Part shown: in pieces, positions 34,402 through 44,066 of the stretch
Numbering within the stretch: the stretch's first letter is position 1
Layout of the letters: each line of letters opens with the position of its first letter
Source: Saprolegnia diclina VS20
Taxonomy: Eukaryota; Oomycota; Saprolegniomycetes; Saprolegniales; Saprolegniaceae
NCBI RefSeq assembly: GCF_000281045.1
Contig: NW_008246098.1
Span: forward strand, 104,404 to 153,734
DNA length: 49,331 bases
Direction: 5' to 3'
Translations under genes and position numbers: made by a program
The notes under the pieces: model-generated
What the model saw: the letters and a program-made list of their open reading frames with translations, nothing else
Database searches by the model: none
What the model was told of the DNA's origin: nothing

Positions 34402-35383
34402 GCTACGTTGGCGATGATGATGCGGACAATACGACTGTTGTGGGACCATGGATTGCGTGCTCTCGCTTCGGTCGTGGTCGTTGGTGCGTGCTGGACTAGG
34501 CGTACTCGGTAGCAACGTCGTGTCTCGGGTGCTGCATGCTGTTTGCATCGCATCGTCATGGCTCGTAGTGACAGGTCGCATCGACGCGCACGCTTATGTA
34601 TCGATCGGCGCGGCAATGACTCACGGGCGTCTAAGGAGCCCACGGACGGAAGCAGAGAGAGGGGCACTCGCGATCGCGTGGGAAAATCACGCAAGATTGC
34701 ACCTCGAATGTAGAGCCCAAGGCGGTGCTGCGTCTACCTGGTTTGTTAGCGGTACTGCGTGGCTAAACTCGACCACGAACGGAGCTCTGCTACATGCTTC
34801 ACGGCTTCGAAGGCATAAGGTTGGCACAAACAACGCGTCTACGCTTCACGGACAAGAGCTGGCGTGCGCGCATACCCTCACGTGCTTTGCTGTTCTCAGT
34901 GCACGGTCGCCCGACCAAACCGCGCTCCACGCCGCACTTTATGACGTGGAAGCGACCGCTCGTTTGGACGTCGTAGTAGGAAGAATGCTGCGTGTTTCTC
35001 CCTGCGAATGGCGCAAGCTCTCGCCATCCATCGTCCATCAAGGCGCGACGCTGGCACCCGACGTTCGCGATTGCTGTACAACCGTCCCAGCCAAGCCATA
35101 GCAACTTCAATTGGCTGGTACACCTAACCCTATTATAGCCCGCAACCAGCGAGCGCTGGTAGCCGTAAAGAGCCTTCCTTCGCAATGACGCATAGTGGTC
35201 TCACCACAAGCACACCTTCTACTGCTGTACGTCGCGACGGAATAATATTAGGACTCTTGTTGGATAGAATGTTGCTTGTTGGCGCATTTGGTGGTCAACC
35301 ACCTCTATCTTTAAATATGTATAGATATATTGTCAGAGGTTTATACGGATGTCCGGATGTCGCGCCTACGGTGGAGTTGAGCA
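34402..35383. other. intergenic, duplicate of 30301-31282
   Basis: No gene supported. The same content as 30301-31282, with scattered substitutions. Confidence 0.5.
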
Positions 35384-35707
35384 ATGCGACGCAGCGGGGT
35401 GGACGCGAGCGCGGGCGTGCTTGTCAAGTGGTGCGTAGCCGTCGAGGGCCGCTGCGAGCATGTGGGCTAACGATGGCTATAGCGATCCGCCGACGAAGCA
35501 GTACCTCAAGCACCTCAACGCGGTGCCTGGGCAGGTGCGACACCGATGACGGCGCTTGCCTCACGCTGCATGTAGAAAAAGTTTATCATCCAAGACCTTG
35601 ACGAAACACACCTCTTCATCGATCCGAGCCCCGTCGTGATGGAGTTCATCAAGAAGAAGATCGACGAGTGGAACGACGCCAACACGTACCAGCCGCCCAC
35701 CAACTAA
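35384..35707 (+). CDS. TFB5: TFIIH subunit TFB5/TTDA (GTF2H5), copy 2
   Basis: Same three exons, same splice sites and same predicted 76-residue protein as at 31283. A silent A/G change lies in the second exon (ctcaaAcac / ctcaaGcac alters only the Lys codon). Absence of any damage in either copy fits two alleles of one locus. Confidence 0.93.
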
Positions 35708-35912
35708 TGCTATGACGAGCTGGCTTCATCATGAATTGGCCTTGTTTGCTCTTGCATGATGGATCGCAGTGACCGCGCTTCACACAGCGCGTTGTGCGAT
35801 GAGGGAATCACCTCGATAGCGCGAGGTTGATTGCAAAGTTCTCTGGATGACGGGCCATTTGACAACAGAACTCGAAAACCTTTTTGTGTCCCACCTTCTC
35901 TATTAGATGAAG

Positions 35913-36509
35913 CTATCGCTGAACCTGCGTGGACTCGAACCAGCGAAGCGCGCTTTCCCATGTCGAACCAAAGGCCTTGAGCTGCACGGCTCGTTCATCT
36001 TCCGTGTCGGTGTACGCAATGTGAACCTCGAGGCGGTCTCCAGGCACAAGGTCAGGCGTGAGTCGGTCAGGCCACTCAATCAAGTTAACACTCGACGCAA
36101 ACGCATCCTCGAGGCCCAAGGCCTTGGCATCAACAGGCGAGACGCTGTCGAGTCGATAGAGGTCCATGTGATACAGCGATCTACGAGCATCTCAGCACAG
36201 ACGACGTCAGAAAAGCATTGCGCACCGCGCCATGGCCGCGTCGTCGTAGGTGTTGAGAAGCAGATACGTCGGCGATGTGACGTGCATATCCGCGTCGTCC
36301 GTCCATGCGCGCACAAAGCCGCGGGCGAAGCACGTCTTGCCGCAGCCGAGGTCGCCGACGAGGAAGACGGTCGAAGGGCATGGCACGTGCGGCGCAAGGC
36401 CGGCACCAAAGGCCTCCATGGCCTCAGGGCTCGAGAGCTTGAGAGCTGGCGCATGGAGCCATCGCCGGCCACAAGCGGTCGCGCGACGTCGACCGAGCGC
36501 AAAAAACAT
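35913..36509 (-). CDS. tsaE: TsaE-like tRNA t6A biosynthesis ATPase, copy 2
   Basis: 183 residues, starting MFFALGRRR where copy 1 has MFALGRRR, an in-frame 3-base difference in a homopolymer. Walker A, TSPTY and IEWP motifs are unchanged. Intron bases differ slightly, but GT..TAG is kept (CTCGTAG here, CTCCTAG in copy 1). Confidence 0.92.
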
Positions 36510-37274
36510 CAACAGTCGGTTCAAGAAGCGGGCCTTTCTGTGGGTGTGGCCACAATCCGAGTCGTTTATGAAAACAGGTATACGGATGCAGCCCGTTGCA
36601 GTGTTTAAAACAGCGGCGTCAGGAACGGAGGCGACGTAACCTTCGTGTGTGCCAGTGACGACCCTGCGCACGGCTTGGTCAATTGCATCGCCAGAGCCTG
36701 CCTTGATCTCCTTGTTTAGTAAGGACACTCTTTGGTTTGCAAATATTATTTTTGCAGCTAAACTGTAGTGGGGTCAAGTTTGCTAACAGCGGCAAGCGAG
36801 GCAGCACCAGAAGAGATCATGCTATGGAAAGCAGTGCTGCTGCTGCCGCGACTACGCAATCGAAGCCTGCGGAATAGCTCTGAACGTGCCGATCGACCTC
36901 CGAGATCTAGTTTTGCGTCATGGACACACGAGATTTCGCCACGTGCTCGGGCGTTACGGTTGCCCGGACTCGCCCACCTGCAACTTGACCTATCGTCTCC
37001 GCATTGCGCCAAGCAAAGCCACGACACTCGTTGTATCGCTTGTACCTTGCGCCCTTGTGATGCTTGTAGTAGAGCGATGCTTTGCGGCCAACTGACTGTC
37101 CTTCAGGTGGCACGCAGCCAGGATGTTCGAAACATTCGAATCCGGTTTGTATAAAACGCGCCAGTGTCGGCTATTCGTGCCTGTTGACGGCGTCAAAATG
37201 GCGCAGCCAATGGCATCGCCGCAATGTAGCATTCAACTTCCTGCCTCGTCCACGTGGTGTGTCAACCGACTGCG
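36510..37274. other. divergent intergenic, duplicate of 32406-33170
   Basis: No gene supported. Expected to hold the promoters of the TsaE-like and M1-like genes. Confidence 0.5.
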
Positions 37275-39936
37275 ATGGAGAGCGAAGACTGGAGCTCCGT
37301 GGCCTCGGCCGTGCACGCAGCGCTGCCCGAAGGCGCCTACTCGCACCTGCACTGGGCCGCCACGGTCGACTTTGACCAGCGCGTCGTGCACGCGACGGCG
37401 ACGTACACCCTCGCGGTCGCGCCGACAAACGGCCTCGTCCCGCTCGAAGTCAACGGCCTCGCGATCCGCGCCGTGCGCATCAACGGCGCCGAGAGCGCGA
37501 CGCAGGTCGTCGCCAACCCCGTGCCTTCGGGCCACTCGATGCTGCTCATCAACCTCCCGCCCAACACACTCGCGCCCTTCACGTATGTCGTATCGATCTT
37601 CCACGTCCTCATCGGCACGTAGCATTGCCATTTCGTACTCGACGGCGCCCAACGGCCTCGCCTGCCACTGGCTCGACGATACCAAGAGCAGCGACGGTGG
37701 CACGTGGCTCGTCACGCAGTCGTACCCGTCGTACGCCTCGGCGCTGCTTCCGATTCCCGCTGCGCTCTGCATGAAGTACCCCTACACGGCCGAGATCACA
37801 ACCTTGTCCTCGACGATCGCTGTCGTGAGCGCGCCAACGCGAGGTCCGAACGCGTTTCCTCCTGTGCGTCTCAGTGTAGCTATGTAGGCGCCGCACCGAC
37901 GCTGGCCGAGAATGGCATGCAGACGTGGACGTATCGGCAGACATTGCCCGTGCCATCGCACGCCCTCGCGCTCGTCGTCGCGCCCATGGAGCTGTACGCC
38001 ACGTCTACCTCCCATCCGTAGGAGGCTCACGGAATGGAGTAGCTTCTCGCTCGCGCCGCAAATGTCGACTCTCTTTGCGACCGAAGACATTGAAATCGAA
38101 GCGACGTTCGACGCCGTGTCGCAGCTGCCGCTGCACCTCGAGGTACCCACGACAACGCTTCCATCCCTTGCGCTGACGAGCGTGGACGTAGCTCGCAGAG
38201 GCGCTCACGGGCCACGAGTTTGTCTGGTCGGAACTCAACATTGTGATTGTGCCCGCCGAGTTTTGCTTCCAGACGGCGCTCTACCCGTGTCTGGTCGTGA
38301 CGACCCAAACGTGTCTGAGTACGCACTCGACTCTGGTCACAACCGACGCTCACATCTGGTGTAGCGCGCTCGCTTCTCGTCGAAAGCGTTGCCCGACACT
38401 GGTTGTCGTTCCTCGCGCCGCACGAAACGTGGCACGACGTCTGGTACGATGACCAGGTTGTAGTCTAGATTGCGACGACAATTGTAGGCTGAGCGAAGGC
38501 TGGGCAAAGTACCTCTGGCTCGAACTCCTCAAGCAGCTGGACGGAAGCGAGGTCGAGACGACGGAGCTCGTTTGGTCGGGCTACAACCAGCTCTGCCACG
38601 CCTTCGACACCGAGTCGCCTGCCAACACGCGTCTGGTACGATTTTTCGTCTGCGAGTCGATCTGAACTGGAATTCTAGCGCATGGACCACCACTCGATGG
38701 ATCGCTTCAGCGTCATTGCCCGGGAGAAGGGCTACCTCTGCCTCCTCGCGCTGCAAGCCATGGTCGGGAAGGACACGTTTGACTTTTTTGTGTCGGCCTA
38801 CATTTCTGGTACGAACCTCCAAAACTAGAAATCAGAAACCAGAAACCAGAAACGAATATCTGACGTGCGAACTCAGGGTTTGAGACGGGCAGCGTCACGA
38901 GCGAAGAGTTCAAAATGTACTGCGAAGAGTACTTTACTCTGGTCGAGGACATTCCGCTCTCGATCGAGTGGGAGCACTGGTACCACGCACTCGGTACGCC
39001 ATCCCTCTCTCCGTGCCTCTCACACACACAAAAATCATCTAGTCGACCTGCCAACGCCCAGTAGCATTGCCCAGTGGCTCGGGCAGCCCGTGGACCCCGT
39101 ATTGACAATGGAGCTGAGCCAGGTCACGTACGACGAGCTCTCGGACGGGCAAAAGCGTCTCGTGCTCGAGAGTCTCTTCCTCAAGGGTTCATGCGACTTT
39201 AACGCAGTGAACGAGTGGTACTGAACCACCTCTGGCCTACGAGTCCAGGATACAAGCTCATTTGTAGGTCCCAGAACGAGTTTGCTTCGCAGCCGCAGTG
39301 GCATGCACTGTGGTATCGTCAACAAATGGTGTGCGAAGAGTCTTATTGGTGTGTAGGACACGCTTGCACATTCGTCACCGGGCGTGGAAGGTCGACGACC
39401 CAACGACGCTGCCGCGGCTGGTGACGTTTGTAAGCAGCCTTGTCAATGTCTACACCATTTGCGACGTCCTGGCCGAGGTTGAGACCATATTTGTCTCTTT
39501 CACCAAGTTGAGTGGCCATTAGATCCAAAACTACTACGGCATGAACGTGCTCATGGACGTCTGGGAAGGCTGCAAGGAAGCCAAGACGACGGGCGAGCCG
39601 TACCACCCTGTCGTGCTGCAGCGTGTGGCCGCTTTGGTGCGTAGTTATATTTCGATGGTATCCTATAGCCGAGTGTAGCTACCGCCCCCGTCGCCCGTTC
39701 TGGCCCCCGTTGCCCCACTGGAGCCCATTGACGACGGCAACGACGAGCCTGCGCCGCTTGAAAAGCTGGACCTTGACGCACCCGTCGTCGTTGCCGCCGC
39801 ACCCAAAGACCGGTCGCTCACCAAGCCCAAGCGGTTCAAGAAGGACACGGGTTCGGCGCAGTGGATGGCGGTCGCGCTTGGCGTCTGCGTCGTGGGCCTC
39901 GGCGTCGGCATCAACTGGCTCTCCAAGAAGCGCTAG
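37275..39936 (+). CDS. M1 peptidase / leukotriene-A4-hydrolase-like pseudoenzyme with C-terminal tail anchor
   Basis: Multi-exon gene collinear with LTA4H-type M1 aminopeptidases. The N-terminal saddle (HLHWAATVDFDQRVV; IAISYSTAPNGLACHWL; YPYTAEIT) is followed by a thermolysin-like core and a helical C-domain (LSDGQKRLVLESL). The exopeptidase motif GGMEN is replaced by QTALY in FCFQTALYPCL (38270-38284). The zinc motif HExxH is replaced by ESVAR in LLVESVARHW (38382-38396). Only the third-ligand segment survives, as WLSEG. It cannot be a conventional zinc peptidase. The protein ends in a Lys/Arg-rich linker and one hydrophobic helix (VALGVCVVGLGVGINWL) with SKKR, a tail-anchor pattern. Introns mostly start GTAC, and exon joins keep phase where tested. 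An adaptor, scaffold or binding role is an inference. Confidence 0.85.
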
Positions 39937-40067
39937 TTGCGTCATGTAACCAACCATAATGTCATAGATCGTCCCCATACAGGCTGCATTTGCATGCATT
40001 AACTCTCAGGCGAGCGCATCGGGGATTACGCAGTGGTGATTCAAGTTATCGCTCGTCCAAGGTTTCT

Positions 40068-40418
40068 TTACGGACCAGTCGTGGGCGGGGCGTTGGCGAC
40101 AAGGCGCTGGAGGTCGTCGAGACGCCGCTTCAGCTCGCGGTTGTCGTCGCGCAGCTCCTGTTGCCAATCGCGACGACTCGCGTCGCTTGCCGACGACGAC
40201 GACGATCCGATATAGTACCCGCCGGCAAACGTAGCAATCGCAAAGATGGCGCCGCCGCCGCAGCCCCGGGAGTGGCCCCAGTAGCGCTGCCATTGCTGCT
40301 GCTGCTTGCGGCCGTACAACTCCTTGGCGTCGGCGGTGGCATCCGTTGTGAGACGACGGCCGTTAGCGTGGACCGTGCGGCGCCCGTGGCGAGCAGCGTG
40401 GCGGAAGACAGAGCTCAT
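40068..40418 (-). CDS. small single-pass membrane protein, probable mitochondrial
   Basis: 116 residues from ATG 40416-40418. The N-terminus is basic and hydroxylated without acids until residue 25 (MSSVFRHAARHGRRTV), as in a mitochondrial presequence. One Gly/Ala-rich hydrophobic helix (GGGAIFAIATFAGGYYIG) follows at about 58-75. A Ser-rich turn and a C-terminal coiled coil (RRDWQQELRDDNRELKRRL) follow. No family recognised. It is convergent with the M1-like gene, which stops about 130 bases away. A related small frame lies at 42212, showing that this sequence has been duplicated locally. Confidence 0.72.
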   Translation of the reverse strand: MSSVFRHAARHGRRTVHANGRRLTTDATADAKELYGRKQQQQWQRYWGHSRGCGGGAIFAIATFAGGYYIGSSSSSASDASRRDWQQELRDDNRELKRRLDDLQRLVANAPPTTGP

Positions 40419-40430
40419 GGTTGTGGTCAA

Positions 40431-40889
40431 GGCAAGTTGGGAAATGATGGCAGGACATTTGGAGTGCGGTTATGTCGAATGAAGGTCGTGGAGCCAAAAG
40501 ACCATCATTCTCAATCCGACACTCGGCGTGGCGAGTCCATCGGTCCAAATTGGCTCGGAAGCGCTGCCATTGATTGGTGGCTTGCCTTGTTTCGTCTGGT
40601 GCTTGCTCAACCGAGCATTCGAGTAATCAACGAGCTTGCTATTTTATTTGAGAGCAAGGGGAGCACAAGCCTGAGCTGCAGGTCAGGTCGACCCTGGGTC
40701 GGTCCATCTGGCAGTTCCGTTGCTCTCGTCGAATCGACTTCGACTTCAGCACACTCACCATGCATTATGGTGTGCGCAATGGTGAAACAGGGACTGTATG
40801 CCTCATAACGTTAGGGTCTCATTGCCGGTGCCAACCGAGAGCAACGCGGGAGCTCAGTGGCCGTCAACGGAATGCAATTCCGTTTTCTA
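40431..40889. other. intergenic region
   Basis: The 5' flank of the small membrane-protein gene. No other gene seen. Confidence 0.5.
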
Positions 40890-41020
40890 GTGCATGCAGC
40901 GCTGCCCGAAGGCGCCTACTCGCACTTGCAGCTGTCAGGCACGGTCGTCTATGAAAGGCAAACCTAATGGCAACGGCTGTGCGTAAAATCGGCGCCGAGC
41001 GCGTGACGCAGGTTGCCGCC
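40890..41020 (+). pseudogene. decayed fragment of M1/LTA4H-like exon 1
   Basis: The stretch gtgcatgcagcgctgccc through aggcgcctactcgcact is almost identical to exon 1 of the gene at 37275 (its VHAALPEGAYSHL part). After an internal deletion, a second patch (cggcgccgagcgcgtgacgc) matches the GAESATQV part. The frame is broken by stops. This is a relic of a local duplication that cannot encode the protein. Confidence 0.8.
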
Positions 41021-42211
41021 ATTCTCTCGCGTCGTTGGGCAAGGCCAGAACTAGATTAACATGGCGACGATTTGTGAGTTGTCCAAGTTGAAGTCGAGTC
41101 TGCTGCGTGTTACCGGAGATGCGACTGCCAATGGGGTCGCGTTCACACAAAGCAAGGGTCCATAAACAGTGGACCCTTGTCCAAAGCTATCCGTCTTTTG
41201 GTTCTCTGGTCTACTGTTCGAGGAGCTACGGCATACGTGGTTGACCTCGCTCATCCAGAGTCACATTAGTGGAGAGGCTGGTGTAAAGTCGGAGCACCTC
41301 GCCGCCGTCGGGGCCGGCAGTGTAGCCGACGTCGGATGTCAGACGGCTACACTGCCGGTCCGACCCAGGGTGCTGGTACCGCTGCTGTTCGACACAGACA
41401 GGTCATATTATTTGCCTTGCGAAGGCTGTTTCCTGGAAGTCAAAGTGTTTTCCGCAAAGGGCCCTGCGATCTGGACGACCAAATCTGGAAGCAGAGAAGG
41501 ACCAAAGATCACGGCGCAGAGGATGCTTGCGTCCCGGTCAAGAAGAGAACCCGCCTCGTCCGCCGTGGCACCAACACTAGGGTTGCCCCAGTACCAGTAG
41601 TTTAGTCTTGAAAGAGGTGCTTGGCTTTCAGTGCATGTCGAACGACTACTTGGAATTTCACCGCCAGAAACGATACCTTCCGGCTCGGACGCAGAAACGC
41701 AGTGGTGAGACTGCGGCGATAGTCGCGCATAAAAGCGAAGGCGCAGTTGACACATTGCGAGGAGGCACGGCAAACTGCACCAACAATACTAAAGTACTCA
41801 TGGTCGTTGCCGCCCAGCTAACGCTACTCGTAGCCCTATGGCTTATCGCCCTATGAAGCTCCGTCAGCGGCAACGTGAATGAAAGAAGATTCTGAAGAAA
41901 GCGACCGACTTGCAATGTTGAACTGTCGACGTGTCTTTGTCGCTTGCAAAGCAAGTAGGTTCCGGTGGCGTCGCTGTGGGTACGCGCCCAGTAGTAACGA
42001 CTTGTAACCAGTACGAGAGCGACATCCTGTCGTGGGATATGCGCCGGTTCTATGGTTTCCACCGTCCTGCGTGTCAAGCTTATTCCGTTGGTGGTGTGCA
42101 GGGAACATGCACCACGAATGCTGGTCCGTCATCCAGGTTTTGTCCCAACAAGTTTGCCAGTTTCCAATTTGCCTCGTTGAATCACCTCAACCGACTGCGA
42201 TGCACGCACCC
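41021..42211. other. intergenic region with duplicated relic sequence
   Basis: No gene supported. A short near-inverted repeat (gtgtagccgacgtc / gacggctacact) lies at about 41319-41352. The last 45 bases resemble the 5' flank of the M1-like gene, including 15 identical bases ending in ATG (caaccgactgcgatg, 42187-42201). Confidence 0.5.
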
Positions 42212-42427
42212 ATGAACTCGACGGTTCGCCACGCCGCCCGCCACTGGCGCCGCAGCGCTGTCAACGGCCGCAGCCTCACAAATGACGGTACCGCCGCCGA
42301 CACCAAGCACGTCAGCGACCCTGCTCAGCACGGACACAACCGAGGAAGCGTCTTGGTGCTAACTGCGGGTACATTTATCGGTGGGCACTACTTCGGGTCG
42401 TCCAGCGCGTTGAGCCATCGCGACTGA
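42212..42427 (+). CDS. shortened paralogue of the small membrane protein at 40068 (possibly a pseudogene)
   Basis: 71 codons starting MNSTVRHAARHWRRSAVNGR, clearly related to MSSVFRHAARHGRRTVHANGR of the gene at 40068. It continues with a similar hydrophobic segment (LTAGTFIGGHYFGSSS) and stops at HRD, where the parent has RRD and a coiled coil. The Gln-rich part is reduced and the coiled coil is lost. The open frame is intact, but loss of the C-terminal domain and the decayed M1 relic nearby suggest a degenerating copy. Its upstream flank resembles that of the M1-like gene, so the copy is chimeric. Confidence 0.55.
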   Translation: MNSTVRHAARHWRRSAVNGRSLTNDGTAADTKHVSDPAQHGHNRGSVLVLTAGTFIGGHYFGSSSALSHRD

Positions 42428-42872
42428 TATCCAGCGACAACCGCCGCGAGACCGACACCTCGACGACTTCCACCTACGTGCGACCACCCTGTAAATCGAT
42501 GTCCTTATCTAAATCTATAACCCAAATTCACTAATTGTAATACCGTCACCCACACGTTCAGATCTGGTTCGTTTCGAAAACTCTGAATCAAGGTCAAAGG
42601 TGTTGCAACGAGCTAACGGCACTGCACTGTCGTGCTTGATGAATCGGACGCGTGCCTCGAGTCCACATTGAACTTGCACCTTCCTATCTATGCAGCGCCG
42701 GTCCGCGTCCATGCAGCCGTTCGAGCGTCCTGGCGAGCTTCAGAATTGGCTACCGCGCATGTGATTGGTCAAAACCACACGCCTTCTGCCAATGGCCATC
42801 GGCGGCATATGACGTGGCGCCCGCAGCGCGCTTGTCGTAAAATAGAAACAGGGTTTATTACACGTCAAGGTC
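42428..42872. other. intergenic region
   Basis: No gene seen; AT-rich at about 42490-42550. This is the 3' flank of the minus-strand gene that follows. Confidence 0.5.
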
Positions 42873-44066
42873 TTAGCACCAGCCATCTTCATCGCGGCCG
42901 TCTCGCTTTGGGTACTCGAGTTCGCAGCAAAAGTGCATCATGTCGGCCAGCGTGAAGAGCGTATCGCCCTTGCCCACGGTGGCATTGATGACGTCGAGGA
43001 GCGGCTGCAAGTCGGCGTTCTGGGGCACAAACGGCACGCGCTCCAGCTCGACTTGGATATCTTCATCGTCGTCGTCTCGGTCGCTGCAGCTGTGCGGGTC
43101 GTTCTCTCCTTCGTCGTCCGTCAGCGGGCTTGTCGGTGACGCCAGCCCGTCCTTGGTATACTCATCGCTATCAACATTATTGTCGTGCTGCTGCATCGTC
43201 TCTTCGTGCGGCGCTGGCACCGCGTCGCGTGTCCAGTTGTGGTGGCCAAGGGTCCGCCACATGGAAATGTCGTGGGCGCCCAGCGCAAAGACTTCGACGC
43301 ACGGGCTCTCGCGGTACTTGAGGTACGTGAGGCTCTTGGTGCAGAACGCGTGGAGCTTGACGTGGGCCGGCCGCAGGTCGCAGGTCGCGTACCCGTTCGA
43401 GACGCGAATGACCCATTCTTCGTAGCTCTCGACGGCAAAGTACATGTGCCGGACCATCGGCGCCATGCTGAACGTGATGTGCTTCTTCCCATCGTCCTCT
43501 TCCGAGATTGCGTCGAGCGGCGGCGACGAGATTGACGTCGTCGTGTCGTAAAACTCGAGCGTCGACGATGACGATGACGATGACGATGTTGACGACTTTT
43601 GGTGCTTCTCGCCGTGCACGGTCTCGATGATGACGCTCGGGACGATGACGCCCGTGTCGTCGTCGCTGTCCGTGTCCGTATGCAATGACGCGTCGTCGGC
43701 GGACCGGCGCCGCGTCCACGTGAGCCGCGCGCGTATCCGCTGCTGGAGACCGTTGACGACGGCCCAGCGCGTGCCTTTCGAGAGGTGCGTGTCGAGCGAG
43801 AACGACCGCGTCGGTCGCGTCGGTGTGCCTGGCGGCGACGGCGGCGTCGGCGACTGGAAGGCCGCGTGCGTCATGACGGGCGAGACCATGACAAGGCCTT
43901 CGGGCAGCGGGTGCGCTTCGTCGAGGATGTGGTCAAACCACTCGGACGACGGCGTATCCCCGACGGACGCGGACGTCGACCGGCGCTGGAACACGCGGAT
44001 CGGCGTGTAGCTGGGCAGCTCAAAGAGCTTGTGCATGATGTACTCCTTCATCTTGGTGGACGGCAT
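42873..44066 (-). CDS. hypothetical acidic protein, single exon
   Basis: 397 residues from ATG 44064-44066, uninterrupted. No family recognised. The N-terminal third has Ser/Pro/Thr-rich stretches (SPTPPSPPGTPTRPTRS), like phosphorylation or docking segments. A poly-Ser run follows His-Gln-Lys at about residues 155-168. A compact-looking central block (MAPMVRHMYFAVESYEEWVIRV, here in two parts: MAPMVRHMYFAV and ESYEEWVIRV; then VKLHAFCTKSLTYLKY) may be a folded domain. The C-terminal third is strongly acidic (DRDDDDEDIQVELE) and then helical. No signal peptide or membrane helix; probably cytosolic or nuclear. GC-rich third positions and length support a real gene. Confidence 0.75.
   Translation of the reverse strand: MPSTKMKEYIMHKLFELPSYTPIRVFQRRSTSASVGDTPSSEWFDHILDEAHPLPEGLVMVSPVMTHAAFQSPTPPSPPGTPTRPTRSFSLDTHLSKGTRWAVVNGLQQRIRARLTWTRRRSADDASLHTDTDSDDDTGVIVPSVIIETVHGEKHQKSSTSSSSSSSSTLEFYDTTTSISSPPLDAISEEDDGKKHITFSMAPMVRHMYFAVESYEEWVIRVSNGYATCDLRPAHVKLHAFCTKSLTYLKYRESPCVEVFALGAHDISMWRTLGHHNWTRDAVPAPHEETMQQHDNNVDSDEYTKDGLASPTSPLTDDEGENDPHSCSDRDDDDEDIQVELERVPFVPQNADLQPLLDVINATVGKGDTLFTLADMMHFCCELEYPKRDGRDEDGWC

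Larger units (their letters stand above)
33427..37430 (+). repeat. 4.0 kb direct repeat, copy 2 (starts exactly at the gap)
   Basis: 4004 bases matching 29326-33326. It begins on the first base after the N run, inside the sixth exon of gene D, and the match ends where copy 1 runs into the gap. Confidence 0.93.

Noticed and set aside
29326-37430. interpreting the 4.0 kb repeat as a genuine tandem gene duplication
   Set aside because: Both repeat edges coincide with the assembly gap and divergence is at allele level; a contig overlap explains it more simply, though only spanning reads can settle it.
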